A stretch of 64,000 bases of DNA from Sphingomonadales bacterium. Lineage in GTDB: Bacteria > Pseudomonadota > Alphaproteobacteria > Sphingomonadales > Sphingomonadaceae. The number at the start of each line of letters is the position of its first letter. Positions within the stretch are counted from its first letter, which is position 1. Below, piece after piece: positions 34,885 to 43,969 of this stretch. Below the pieces are notes generated by a model. It had not been told where the DNA came from and did no database searches. It was given only the letters and a program-made list of their open reading frames with translations. Made by a program: the position numbers and the translations under genes. The stretch is from NCBI GenBank assembly GCA_016707885.1, contig JADJGU010000004.1, forward strand, positions 1 to 64,000, read 5' to 3'.

Positions 34885-36627
34885 CTATTCGGCCGCGATG
34901 GCCAGTTCCACGCGCTGCGGACCGCGAATGAGGCCGCCGGGATAGACACCCAGGCATTCGCCATTTTTGAAGGTCACCTGCCCCGATTTGATCGTGCAGA
35001 CATAACCATCGGCTTTCTGCAGAAGGCGCTTGCCACCTGCAGGCAGATCGAAAGCCAACCAGGGCTTGCCCAGTTTGATCTTGTCGAGATCAATGATGTT
35101 GAGATCGGCCAGATAGCCGGGCGCCAGCACTCCACGATCTTCAAGGCCGTAGAGCACGGCTGTATCGCGGCATTGGCGCTTTACCGCATTTTCCAGACTG
35201 ATCCGCTTGCCGCGCTTGCGATCGCGCACCCAATGCTGGAGCATGAAGGTTGGCGAGGCCGCATCGCAAATGGTGCCGCAATGCGCACCGCCATCCGACA
35301 GCGAGTTCACTGTATCATCCGATTCCTGAAGCGCTTCGAGGAAATCGAGATTCCCATCGGCATAGTTCAATATCGGAAAATAGATGAATCCCTTGCCATC
35401 ATCCTGCATCAGCAAGTCATAGGCATATTCGACACCGGACTTACCTGCAGCAGCTGCACGCGCCATAATGCTGTCTTCTGCCGTTGGCTCATAGTCGAAA
35501 TCAGGTCCCATTTCGAACTGGAGCATCCAGCCGCCAGCAATAATCCGGTAAAGATCAGCGACATCGACATCTGGAATTTCCGGCGGTGTATCGATCATCC
35601 GCTGACGGAATTCGGGGTCTTTCAATTTAGCCAGTTGTTGTATCCAAGGGAGCCCCTCAATCTCCGCCCAGACCGGCGAAAAGCGGAACGGATGCACCGT
35701 TCCCTGCCAGGCCATGATGATGCCATTGCCGCGCAAGGCAATCTGCGCAACGATATTGGCGCCATTGTCGTTCTGTGCGCGCATTTCGGAAATCTGCTCG
35801 TGGAGTGGCAATTCCTTGGCAATCGACTGGAGCGCGGCAAAGGTGACAGGCAGGCCGGTTTCGCGGCTGAGCGCGCCCATCCATTCAAATTCCTTCCACT
35901 CACGCTTCAGGTCGGATGCCATTTCGAACACACCGTAACCGACGCGGCCCATGCCGCGCCCGATTTCGATCAGTTCCTCCGCAGTTGCGGTGGTGCCGGG
36001 CACCAGTTCGCCATCTATAGACTTGTGCAGGATCGTGCGCGAGGTCGAGAAGCCCAAGGCCCCTGCCCGCACGCCTTCTTCCACAATGCGCGACATTTCG
36101 GCGATATCGTCGTCGGTCGGGATCGCGCCCGGCTGTTCACGATCGCCCAGCACATAGGCGCGTACCGCGCCATGCGGAACATGGGTACCAATATCGACGG
36201 TGCGCGGCATCCGCTCCAGCTCATCCAGATATTCGGGGAAAGTCTCCCAGTTCCAGCTCATGCCTTCTGACAGCGCAGTGCCGGGAATATCCTCGACGCC
36301 TTCCATCAGGCTGATCAGCCATTCGTGGCGGTCGGGCTTGGCAGGCGCAAAACCCACGCCGCAATTGCCCATGATGACCGTGGTCACGCCATGCCAGCTT
36401 GAAGGCGCCATTTCCTGATCCCAGGTGGCCTGGCCATCATAATGGGTGTGCACATCGACCCAGCCGGGGGCAACGATCATGCCAGTGGCATCAATCTCTT
36501 CCTTGCCGCTGCCGCTGACCTTGCCGACCTGGCTGATTAGGCCATTATCGATAGCAATATCCCCTGTGAAGCGCGCTGCGCCCGTGCCGTCGACGATTGT
36601 TCCGCCGCGGATAACCATATCATGCAT
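34885..36627 (-). CDS. N-acyl-D-amino-acid deacylase family amidohydrolase
   Basis: 580 residues of the amidohydrolase-3/D-aminoacylase type. Metal site VAPGWVDVHTHYDGQATWD near residue 60 (H-x-H), GNCGVGFAP near 95, C-terminal NAVKRQCRDTAVLYGLEDRGVLAPGYLADLNIIDLDKIK. Start ATG 36627 has AGGAGGAGAGT about 8 nt upstream. Enzymes of this family hydrolyse N-acyl-D-amino acids or D-hydantoin-like substrates; which one is not clear. It is the last gene of a minus-strand run with the ICMT-like gene about 60 nt upstream. Confidence 0.9.
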   Translation of the reverse strand: MHDMVIRGGTIVDGTGAARFTGDIAIDNGLISQVGKVSGSGKEEIDATGMIVAPGWVDVHTHYDGQATWDQEMAPSSWHGVTTVIMGNCGVGFAPAKPDRHEWLISLMEGVEDIPGTALSEGMSWNWETFPEYLDELERMPRTVDIGTHVPHGAVRAYVLGDREQPGAIPTDDDIAEMSRIVEEGVRAGALGFSTSRTILHKSIDGELVPGTTATAEELIEIGRGMGRVGYGVFEMASDLKREWKEFEWMGALSRETGLPVTFAALQSIAKELPLHEQISEMRAQNDNGANIVAQIALRGNGIIMAWQGTVHPFRFSPVWAEIEGLPWIQQLAKLKDPEFRQRMIDTPPEIPDVDVADLYRIIAGGWMLQFEMGPDFDYEPTAEDSIMARAAAAGKSGVEYAYDLLMQDDGKGFIYFPILNYADGNLDFLEALQESDDTVNSLSDGGAHCGTICDAASPTFMLQHWVRDRKRGKRISLENAVKRQCRDTAVLYGLEDRGVLAPGYLADLNIIDLDKIKLGKPWLAFDLPAGGKRLLQKADGYVCTIKSGQVTFKNGECLGVYPGGLIRGPQRVELAIAAE

Positions 36628-36687
36628 GGCCGACTCTCCTCCTCTAAAGTGCAGGGAGGCTATCATATTAAGCGTTCGGTTAAACCC

Positions 36688-38043
36688 CTATTCGGCTGGA
36701 TGCGCTGGGGCGTTCGCCCTCACCCGTGAACCGAGCAGCGCGCGGAGGCGATTGAAGGCGCGCGTAATCAGGGCATTGCGATCCGCCCATGCAACATATT
36801 CAGCATAGGCAGGATCGCTCATCAGATGCTTTTCCTCGGTCTTGGCGCGCCAGTAATAGACGGCGCTGACCAGCGCGAGAAGCGCCGTATTCCGCACCAT
36901 ATCGGTCATGCTACCGCTCGTGACCAGGAACGGCATCGTCGCCAGCCACCAATAGGCATTTTTGCTGACATAGGCGGGGTGTTTGGTCCAGCTATAGGGG
37001 CCGTGGGTCAGGACGCCACGATGCGTCAGGTTCGAGAAGCGCAGGCCGAAGGCAACAGTCGCCCAGGCGTAGATGGCGGTCAGGATGACGAGGACTGCAC
37101 CCCATATCCATAACAGCGCGGTCTGCCCTTCGAACCAATAAGCCCAGTCGCTGGTCGCGACATGATAGTCGAGCGGTCCGCCATTGTTCATCAGGATGAA
37201 GGGGGGATAGCAAATCAGCGCCGCGACCCAGCCCGAGAGATAAGGATTGGCAGTGCGGATATGCGCATCCAACGGCTTCATCGTCAGCGCATAGCCAACC
37301 GTCGCGAACTGCACATCGACGACGAACATCGTCGTAATCAGGGCATTGGCGAGCCAGACCGGATTCTGCCAGATCTCGTTGAAATTCATATTCACCAGAT
37401 CGCGGAAACCCGGCGGCACGATCGAAACCATGAAGGCTAGGAAAAAGCCCTTCACTGCCCAGGCGCGCAGATGATGGCGGATTTCCTCTCCATCCCAATC
37501 ATCGCGCCCCGCAATCCATGCACCGAAATGCCAGCCTCCATCGCGCGGATTGACCATGTACCGGTCAAGCCAGACGACATAAGGCACCGAAGCTATCACG
37601 AGTGGGATAGCGATGAGGGTAAACACCTCCATTGAGAATAAATAGTTGCCCGCCCAATACCAGCGACACAGCATATAGAGCGCGGCAATCCCGGCCCATG
37701 TGGCCCAAAGACCGGCAATTTTGATGATACTGGTGTCGAGGACGTCAGCAACGGGCCGCCTCAACGACCAATCAAGTCCGGTCGAGGGGCGCCTATGGAC
37801 CTTATCGACAAACAGCGACCAGAACACCATTGGAAGCCCGCAGGCCGCAACCGCAACCAATGCGGAATACGGACCATCCGCACGTTCAGGGTAACCCGGA
37901 TAGCCAAGGCCCGCCGCGATGCTGCCGAAATTGCGCGCCACATAGATCCACAGCGCCAGCCCCACCAGCCCGGTTATGCCGACGGCGGTGCTGACGGCAG
38001 AACTCGGTCGCGGATCGGCGCTTGCGGTTTCAGCCTTGGTCAC
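36688..38043 (-). CDS. Isoprenylcysteine methyltransferase-like membrane protein
   Basis: 451 residues with about eight to ten membrane helices. The C-terminal part has the ICMT/PEMT signature: FSNLTHRGVLTHGPYSWTKHPAYVSKNAYWW (a HPxY-type AdoMet site) and RAKTEEKHLMSDPAYAEYVAW (EE pair). The N-terminal half is an extra membrane domain. Such proteins methylate small or lipid substrates in bacteria. GTG is the start codon at 38043; the ribosome site is weak. It is 49 nt after the amj-like gene. Confidence 0.8.
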   Translation of the reverse strand: MTKAETASADPRPSSAVSTAVGITGLVGLALWIYVARNFGSIAAGLGYPGYPERADGPYSALVAVAACGLPMVFWSLFVDKVHRRPSTGLDWSLRRPVADVLDTSIIKIAGLWATWAGIAALYMLCRWYWAGNYLFSMEVFTLIAIPLVIASVPYVVWLDRYMVNPRDGGWHFGAWIAGRDDWDGEEIRHHLRAWAVKGFFLAFMVSIVPPGFRDLVNMNFNEIWQNPVWLANALITTMFVVDVQFATVGYALTMKPLDAHIRTANPYLSGWVAALICYPPFILMNNGGPLDYHVATSDWAYWFEGQTALLWIWGAVLVILTAIYAWATVAFGLRFSNLTHRGVLTHGPYSWTKHPAYVSKNAYWWLATMPFLVTSGSMTDMVRNTALLALVSAVYYWRAKTEEKHLMSDPAYAEYVAWADRNALITRAFNRLRALLGSRVRANAPAHPAE

Positions 38044-38092
38044 AGCCCGCGCAAATAGCGGAAAAGGGTTAAGAAAGCGATTGCCAAACCGC

Positions 38093-38896
38093 CTAGACGC
38101 GCACCGCTACCCAGACAATAAATGCCGCTGCGGGCACCAGCATCGCCTGTGCCAGCAGGGTGCCGGCAATCCGGCTCATCGACAGCCAGACAATGGTGCG
38201 GCGATATTCGGGCTGGCTGACGCGGCCCTCGACGACATCGTCGGTCATCACCGACAGCTGCGGATCGATCAGGACGAACAGCAAGATGGTAGCAAAACCA
38301 TTGACCACCGCCGACAATTGCGAAGCCGTAACGCGGAATTCGGGGTGGAGATAGCCAGCGTAGAGCGAAGCGATAACGCCCACGGTCAGTAAGGCCTGCG
38401 CAACCACATTCATCGCAATCACCCGCCACGAAACCGCCGCGGGCTTGGTCCAAAGTTTGAGGTGCTGACTGCTCGGCAGTTTGACCGCCTTCACCACGGT
38501 CTTCATGCCCTTTGGCGTCATCGCGCTCCACAGTAATTTGCCGACCGAGCGGTGGTGCTGGAACTCATCGATCGCGGCGGTGAACCAGCGCTGGACGGTG
38601 GGAACGGCGAGCGCACCGAGGATGGTTGCAACCGTCGCCGAGAGCAGCACCAGCCGCATGTCCATGAGCAATCGCTCGCCAGTGCCATTGGCAATCGCGT
38701 TCTCGATCCGCTTGGCAAGGAAGGGCCCCAAAAAACTGTTCGAAGTGCGCGAAACAAGCACGAGCACGTTGAACAAGGCAAAGCTGAGCGCAATTTTGTG
38801 CGTTCGCACCCCGGCTATCCGCGCGGCATAAGCGAGCGCACCGATCAGGTGGATCACCAGAGTGAGCAGGCAAATGTTGAAAAGCGGCCAGTCCAT
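38093..38896 (-). CDS. amj: Amj-family protein, alternate lipid II flippase homolog
   Basis: 267 residues, polytopic (six or more helices). It matches the DUF2837/Amj family: an N-terminal IHLIGALAYAARIAGVRTHKIALSFALFNVLVLVSRTSNSF block and a long second half with VIDPQLSV-like LIDPQLSVMTDDVVEG. Bacillus subtilis Amj can replace MurJ in moving lipid II across the membrane. It lies 12 nt downstream of argG on the same strand and 49 nt before an ICMT-like gene, so it may be read from the argG promoter. Whether it flips lipid II here is inferred from family only. Confidence 0.75.
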   Translation of the reverse strand: MDWPLFNICLLTLVIHLIGALAYAARIAGVRTHKIALSFALFNVLVLVSRTSNSFLGPFLAKRIENAIANGTGERLLMDMRLVLLSATVATILGALAVPTVQRWFTAAIDEFQHHRSVGKLLWSAMTPKGMKTVVKAVKLPSSQHLKLWTKPAAVSWRVIAMNVVAQALLTVGVIASLYAGYLHPEFRVTASQLSAVVNGFATILLFVLIDPQLSVMTDDVVEGRVSQPEYRRTIVWLSMSRIAGTLLAQAMLVPAAAFIVWVAVRV

Positions 38897-38908
38897 CGGC
38901 CGCTTCTA

Positions 38909-40130
38909 TCAATCCTTGCCCTGCCGCGCCAGCAAGCGCAGGCGAAGCGCGTTCAATTTGATAAAGCCTGCCGCGTCCTTCTGGTCATAGGCACCCGCGT
39001 CGTCCTCGAAGGTGACGACCTTTTCCGAATAGAGGCTATTTGGCGACTTGCGGCCAACCACGCTCGCGCTGCCCTTGTAGAGCTTGACCCGCACCGTACC
39101 CGATACATTGGCTCTGGCTGTGGTCAATCGCCGCCTGCAGCATCTCGCGCTCGGGGCTGAACCAGAAGCCGTTGTAAATGAGCTCGGCATATTTGGGCAT
39201 CAGCTCATCCTTGAGGTGCGCTGCGCCGCGATCCAGCGTAATGCTCTCAATCCCGCGATGCGCACGGGCGTAGATTTCACCGCCCGGCGTTTCATACATG
39301 CCGCGCGACTTCATGCCGACAAAGCGGTTCTCGACCAGATCGAGACGGCCAATACCGTGCTTGCGGCCCAGATCGTTGAGCGCGGTAAGCAAGGTCGCAG
39401 GCGACATCGCTTCCCCGTTCAACGCAACGCCATCGCCCTGTTCGAAATCGATGGTGATATATTCAGGGGTGTCGGGTGCGTCTTCGGGGTTAACCGTGCG
39501 CGAATAAACATAGTCCGGGGTTTCTTCCCACGGATCTTCAAGGCATTTGCCCTCGGATGAGGTGTGCAGCAGGTTTGCGTCCGTGCTGAACGGGCTCTCC
39601 CCGCGCTTGTCCTTGGGCACAGGAATCTGGTGCGCCTCTGCCCATTCGATTAGGCGCGTGCGGCTGGTCAAATCCCACTCACGCCACGGTGCGATCACCT
39701 TGATATCCGGACTGAGCGCATAGGCCGACAGTTCGAACCGCACCTGGTCATTGCCCTTGCCGGTCGCGCCATGCGCAATCGCGTCGGCCCCGGTTTCGCG
39801 GGCAATCTCGATCAACCGCTTCGAAATCAGCGGGCGGGCAATCGAGGTGCCGAGCAGATAGTCGCCTTCATAGCGGGCATTTGCACGCATCATCGGGAAG
39901 ACGAAATCGCGGACAAATTCTTCGCGCAAATCATCAATATAGATATGATGATCGGGAATGCCCATCAGCACCGCCTTGGCGCGCGCAGGCTCCAGTTCCT
40001 CTCCCTGACCAAGGTCCGCCGTGAAGGTCACAACCTCACAGCCATATTCGACCTGCAGCCATTTCAGGATGACGCTGGTGTCGAGACCGCCCGAATAGGC
40101 AAGAACAACGCGTTTGACCGAATCTTTCAT
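38909..40130 (-). pseudogene. argG: Argininosuccinate synthase, frameshifted near the C-terminus
   Basis: Condenses citrulline and aspartate in arginine synthesis. ATP-pyrophosphatase motif AYSGGLDTSVILKWL near residue 15, then ADLGQGEELEPA, HGATGKGNDQVRFE, SPFSTDANLLHTSSEG, GIGRLDLVENRFVGMKSRG. The frame is intact to residue 340 (FSPEREMLQAAIDHSQ), then runs out of frame to a stop at 39036. In the next frame the sequence resumes with ANVSGTVRVKLYKGSASVVGRKSPNSLYSEKVVTF and ends at 38909, the usual total of about 405 residues. Removing one base near 39113 restores it. Loss would cost arginine autonomy, so a base error is a serious alternative. Confidence 0.88.
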
Positions 40131-40248
40131 GGGAGAACCTTTGCGTGCAACAATCGTGGCCGCGCCGCTAGCAGGGGGTTAGCGCCAAGTCAAAGTCCGC
40201 TCAATCGCCTTCGACACTCAAGCCGTTTGGCGAGCAGAACCCAAACCT

Positions 40249-41637
40249 CTAATTCGGTCGGGCGCCCGAGAGAGTCGCATCGATGCGCGTGGTCACTGTC
40301 GAGCCTGTATAATTGCCGTTGCGGTCATAATTGCGTACAGTCACGATCTGGCTACCACCTGCGCTGCCACCTCCGCCACCGGCACCAGCACCGTTCGCAA
40401 ACTGTTGTTTGCGGGCCTCGTCATCCATCCAGATTTTGCGGTAGCATTCGTTAGCGTAACCCATTTGGCAATAGCCAGCTATCCGGTCATAGGAAATAAT
40501 CTGATAGCGGGTCCGATACAGATCGAGACGGTTCAGCGAGTCCGCTATGTTTTCCAGCTCTAGTTGAAGGTCGTTGGTCAAGGATTGCGCCGCCCAAAGC
40601 TCATCCCAGCGCGCACCGGCCGCACGCTCCTGTTGTTTTTGCCATTGCCGAAGCCGCTCGCTCTCCTTGGCAAGCCTGTCATATTCTTCGCGGGTTGCCT
40701 TTTTCGAGGCGATATAGCGCTTCTCCTGATAATCCCGACTGGCAATATAGGGCTGATTGTACATGACAATCAGGCCATATTCATTGCCCGCCCACGGCTC
40801 GAATACCGTCTTTTGTGGGCGGTCTAGAACAAGAGGGTAATCGAAGAAACCATAGACCTTGGGCCAAGGGCGGCGGCTAGGTACATTGGCCGCATAATCA
40901 GCAAATGATTGCGGGATACTGTCTTCATCCCAGAAGTTGATCGGGTCCGCGCCGGGTAAATACAGATGGAGTTGCTGCACTTTGCGATTGTCGTGCACAT
41001 AATCCATTTCGAATATAAAGCCGCAATTGGGGTCATGGTTGTTACCTGTGGGCCGCAAATTACTGGGCCGTCGCTCGCAATCCTTAAGGTAGCCAGCTGC
41101 GATGCGCTTGTCCGTTTCGCCTAGCCAGTACCAGTTCCAAATATGGCGCGACAACAGTCGCATCATGGCGCGGTGCCGACGAGCGGTGAAGTCGGCGTTG
41201 CCGCCATTTTCCGGGTCGTCAATGGCAGGACCAACCTCGTGCAGTGTGCGGAATATGCTTCGCAGAATTCCGCCGCCAACCAATGAGTCGTCGCGCAACC
41301 CGAATCCCCGATGGACGGCGTTCATCATCGCACGCCATGCCTTGACGCTCGGTGTCTTGCGATAATCCTCCGTCGCCTTTGTCGCCGGTGCTTTCTGACT
41401 TTCTATCCATGCGTCCAACCGCTTTGAAGCCTTGGGGCTCCATGGCTTCCCGTCCGAGAAATCGGGAATACCGTCACGCGGCCGGTCACGCTCTACCAGC
41501 CAATTGAGCCTTTCTTGGCTTAATGGTTCACCCTTTGGTTGCTGAACAACTTGTTTCGCTTTGGCATAAGCCGGAACGGAAAAGCTGAATCCCGAAACGG
41601 CGATCAGTGCAAGATACCGGAATGCTGCGTTCATCAT
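40249..41637 (-). CDS. Exported protein of unknown function
   Basis: About 462 residues from ATG 41637 (another ATG is at 41643 but lies too close to the GGAAGA ribosome site). Signal peptide MMNAAFRYLALIAVSGFSFSVPAYA. The mature part has a Trp-rich HIWNWYWLGETDKRIAAGYL, DYVHDNRKVQQLHLYLPGADPINFWDED, a long coiled-coil-like helix (KKATREEYDRLAKESERLRQWQKQQER), and a Gly-rich tail (GAGAGGGGGSAGGSQ) before a short strand region. Five Cys. I do not recognise a family; probably periplasmic. Confidence 0.6.
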   Translation of the reverse strand: MMNAAFRYLALIAVSGFSFSVPAYAKAKQVVQQPKGEPLSQERLNWLVERDRPRDGIPDFSDGKPWSPKASKRLDAWIESQKAPATKATEDYRKTPSVKAWRAMMNAVHRGFGLRDDSLVGGGILRSIFRTLHEVGPAIDDPENGGNADFTARRHRAMMRLLSRHIWNWYWLGETDKRIAAGYLKDCERRPSNLRPTGNNHDPNCGFIFEMDYVHDNRKVQQLHLYLPGADPINFWDEDSIPQSFADYAANVPSRRPWPKVYGFFDYPLVLDRPQKTVFEPWAGNEYGLIVMYNQPYIASRDYQEKRYIASKKATREEYDRLAKESERLRQWQKQQERAAGARWDELWAAQSLTNDLQLELENIADSLNRLDLYRTRYQIISYDRIAGYCQMGYANECYRKIWMDDEARKQQFANGAGAGGGGGSAGGSQIVTVRNYDRNGNYTGSTVTTRIDATLSGARPN

Positions 41638-41918
41638 TTCCATTCTTCCGCCAGCGAAGCGATTTTATGATGCTTTGACTAACCAAAGCGCAAATCTTTG
41701 GCAAGATTCGGCCATTTCCGGCCAACCCCCTCGTCCCATCGGAAGTGCAAAAATTGCAGGTCGGCTAGGGACGCGGGCCAATCATACAAATTGAACGATC
41801 GCAGTAACTCCGCACCGATATTCGGGTGTTTCCAATGCATATGTACTAGTAGGATTGTTACAGAGCTTTGCCTGAAATAGCGTCAGCGACAAGACGCCTA
41901 GCCGGATCGAATATCGAT

Positions 41919-42413
41919 ATGAAAATTGTTTTGTCGTTGACGATTTTTATCAGCCTCAGCCTGGCAGGAGCCGTTTCAGCCGAACCCGTCGCCAGCGACC
42001 CCGCATCACCCCTTTTGGGATCATGGGCGCTCGATATATCGCAAATGTCGGTTCCTGCTGATGCCCGTCCGAAAGCCGTGACCATCACCTTTGCAGATAC
42101 CGGAGAGGGTAAATGGACAACGCGGGTTCTCATTGTCGGAAAGGACGCCAGCGAGCGCGATATGATGTCTTCCTATCAACGCAATGGTTCAGCAGTTCCA
42201 ATTGAAGGCGACCAGCTGGAAGCCGATACCGTCGCCGTTGCAACACCAACCCCAAAAATCATGGTCATGGCGATGGCCAAAGACAGGCATCCGGCATCAA
42301 CCCGGGTTTATACTGTCTCGGACGATGGCAATATCATGGTCGAAGAAGCGGTTACCTATAATGACAGCGGCATGCCCGTCATAAGAACGAACCGTTTTTC
42401 GCGCATCCATTGA
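41919..42413 (+). CDS. Small exported protein
   Basis: 164 residues from ATG 41919 with a signal peptide (KIVLSLTIFISLSLAGAVSA). The mature part begins with SPLLGSWALDISQMSVPADARPKAVTITF and continues as beta-rich sequence (WTTRVLIVGKDAS, VYTVSDDGNIMVEEAVTY). No Cys in the mature domain. It looks like a lipocalin-like/THAP-like solute fold by strand pattern, but that is a guess. Stands alone, with the next gene convergent 69 nt away. Confidence 0.65.
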   Translation: MKIVLSLTIFISLSLAGAVSAEPVASDPASPLLGSWALDISQMSVPADARPKAVTITFADTGEGKWTTRVLIVGKDASERDMMSSYQRNGSAVPIEGDQLEADTVAVATPTPKIMVMAMAKDRHPASTRVYTVSDDGNIMVEEAVTYNDSGMPVIRTNRFSRIH

Positions 42414-42481
42414 AAGCGCGAAACATAGTTCGCTGCCTGAAATAGAGAGGATTGCAATCCGGCCATAGGTTTTGGTGCATG

Positions 42482-43051
42482 TCACTGCACGATCAAACCC
42501 CATATTTGCCAAGCACCCAGCGCCAGAAACAGCCCGGCTGCCACGCGCTGCATAGTGTCAAGAGGCACACGCTTTACCAGCTCCTCGCCCAGATAGACCG
42601 CGGGCACATTGGCCAGCATCATGCCGAGTGTGGTGCCCGCCGCGACCGCAAGCACCGATTGATATTGCGCGCCCAGTGCAACGGTTGCCACTTGGGTCTT
42701 GTCGCCCATCTCGACGAAGAAAAAGGCGATGGTGGTGGTCAGGAAGACGCTGCCCTTATGGCTCACGTCGCCTTCATCATCGTCGATTTTGTCAGGTACC
42801 AAAGTCCACAGCGCCATAGCAACAAAGCCGAGCGCCACCGCCCAGCGGAACCAGTACGCGTCGAGCAGCCCGGCAACCTGCTGTCCGGCAAAGGCAGCCA
42901 GCGCATGGTTCAGCAAGGTTGCTGCAAAGATGCCGAAGATAATTGGCAACGGGGCGCGGAAACGGGTGGCTAGCAGGATGGCGAGCAGCATCGTCTTGTC
43001 GCCGATTTCGGCAAAGGCAACGACAGCGGTAGAGGCGAAAAAGGCTTCCAT
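42482..43051 (-). CDS. GDT1/TMEM165-family manganese exporter
   Basis: 189 residues, six membrane helices in two homologous halves. Each half has the family motif: FAEIGDKTMLLAILLA and FFVEMGDKTQVATVALG (E-x-G-D-K-T), which line the ion path for Mn2+/Ca2+ exchange. ATG 43051 is chosen because longer starts would run into the riboswitch. With that RNA directly upstream, manganese export (MntX/MneA-like) is the likely job in the inner membrane. Confidence 0.9.
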   Translation of the reverse strand: MEAFFASTAVVAFAEIGDKTMLLAILLATRFRAPLPIIFGIFAATLLNHALAAFAGQQVAGLLDAYWFRWAVALGFVAMALWTLVPDKIDDDEGDVSHKGSVFLTTTIAFFFVEMGDKTQVATVALGAQYQSVLAVAAGTTLGMMLANVPAVYLGEELVKRVPLDTMQRVAAGLFLALGAWQIWGLIVQ

Positions 43052-43124
43052 GAGATATTTCCGGGACCAGGCAGAAAACAGACACAATGCCACCAGCAGC
43101 CCCGCCCAGCCGGAACGGACCGCC

Positions 43125-43250
43125 GATGCCATTGGTCTCGCCTTGAACCGCAAACAGCGATCCCGCATGCACCATGGCCTCTCAGCCAAATATGTTGATG
43201 CATGTCCCGCTTCTAAACCGAAACGGCTGGCTACTCCCCAGATGACCGGC
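43125..43250 (-). ncRNA. yybP-ykoY-type manganese riboswitch
   Basis: Reading the minus strand from 43250, the conserved core segments appear in the right order: GGGGAGTAGCC at 43229-43239, then CATCAACATATTTGG about 45 nt later, then GAGAGGCCATGGTGC, then AAGGCGAGACCAATGG ending near 43129. These match the L1/L3 sequences of the yybP-ykoY Mn2+ aptamer. The closing stem may pair GCCGGTCAT near 43245 with ATGGCATCGGC near 43125. The expression platform would be in the roughly 75 nt before the GDT1 start. Confidence 0.8.
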
Positions 43251-43285
43251 TAGCCTTTAGGAGAGTCGGATTGAGGAAGCAAGCC

Positions 43286-43714
43286 ATGGCAAAGGCAGAA
43301 AACAAGACAAAGGAAACAGCCGTCAGCGTCGACGACTTTATTGCTGCGGTCGCCGACGCCAACCAGCGCGCCGACGCCGAAAAGATCCGCGCTCTGATGG
43401 AGCGGTTGTCGGGCGAGCCTGCAAAGATGTGGGGTCCGTCGATTATCGGATTTGGCAGCTATCACTACAAATATGAAAGCGGACGGGAAGGCGACATGTG
43501 CCGCATCGGCTTCTCCCCTCGCAAAGGGCAGACGGTACTTTATCTGATCGATGGATTCGAAGGTCAGTCCGATCTTATGGCGCGCCTTGGCAAGCACAAG
43601 ACCGGCAAATCTTGCCTCTATGTCAAACGGCTGTCTGACATAGACGAGGCCGTACTGGACGAGCTTTGCGTTCGTTCGCTTCAATATATGGCAGAGAAAT
43701 ATCCGCCGACTTAA
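43286..43714 (+). CDS. DUF1801 protein (YdhG-like)
   Basis: 142 residues from ATG 43286 with GAGGAAG at -10. Characteristic DUF1801 segments: VDDFIAAVADANQRADAEKIRALMERLSGEPAKMWGPSIIGFGSYHYKYES, then FSPRKGQTVLYLIDGF and CLYVKRLSDIDEAVLDELC. Function unknown; the family contains Fe-S-chaperone-like or phage-related fold members. It is divergent from the riboswitch/GDT1 unit and its stop overlaps a convergent 46-residue gene. Confidence 0.85.
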   Translation: MAKAENKTKETAVSVDDFIAAVADANQRADAEKIRALMERLSGEPAKMWGPSIIGFGSYHYKYESGREGDMCRIGFSPRKGQTVLYLIDGFEGQSDLMARLGKHKTGKSCLYVKRLSDIDEAVLDELCVRSLQYMAEKYPPT

Positions 43715-43851
43715 TCGTTAAGGGTCTTGCCGCGACCTGACTGCCGATATTCAAATGCGCGTTTGGCGCTAATTTTCCGGGCCACCAAAAAAGCACCGAT
43801 AATGAGCATGACGGCAACGAGGCCGAGAGCGATCAATTCTCTGTTTTCCAT
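43711..43851 (-). CDS. 46-residue single-pass membrane protein
   Basis: A short reading frame from ATG 43851 (46 residues). The N-terminus is MENRELI, then one membrane helix (ALGLVAVMLIIGAFLVARKI), then a basic tail (SAKRAFEYRQSGRGKTLND). It is bounded by a convergent gene, with its stop overlapping the DUF1801 stop by 4 nt. The codon use is normal for the window (GCTCTCGGCCTC). No SD beyond TGGG is seen. Probably a small inner-membrane protein. Confidence 0.6.
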   Translation of the reverse strand: MENRELIALGLVAVMLIIGAFLVARKISAKRAFEYRQSGRGKTLND

Positions 43852-43969
43852 CCCATGCAAACCCTAATGCGCGGAGTATTGCTACCCTTCCGCAAATTGT
43901 AAAGTGGGCTGTCTAGCAGAGGGTTTTCAACATTCAAGCAGCACTATGCACTAATGCACGGGTAACCTT

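Noticed and set aside
34441..36270. 609-codon plus-strand frame opposite the D-aminoacylase gene
   Set aside because: Antisense to a clear amidohydrolase with metal motifs; no recognisable domain in the plus-strand product.
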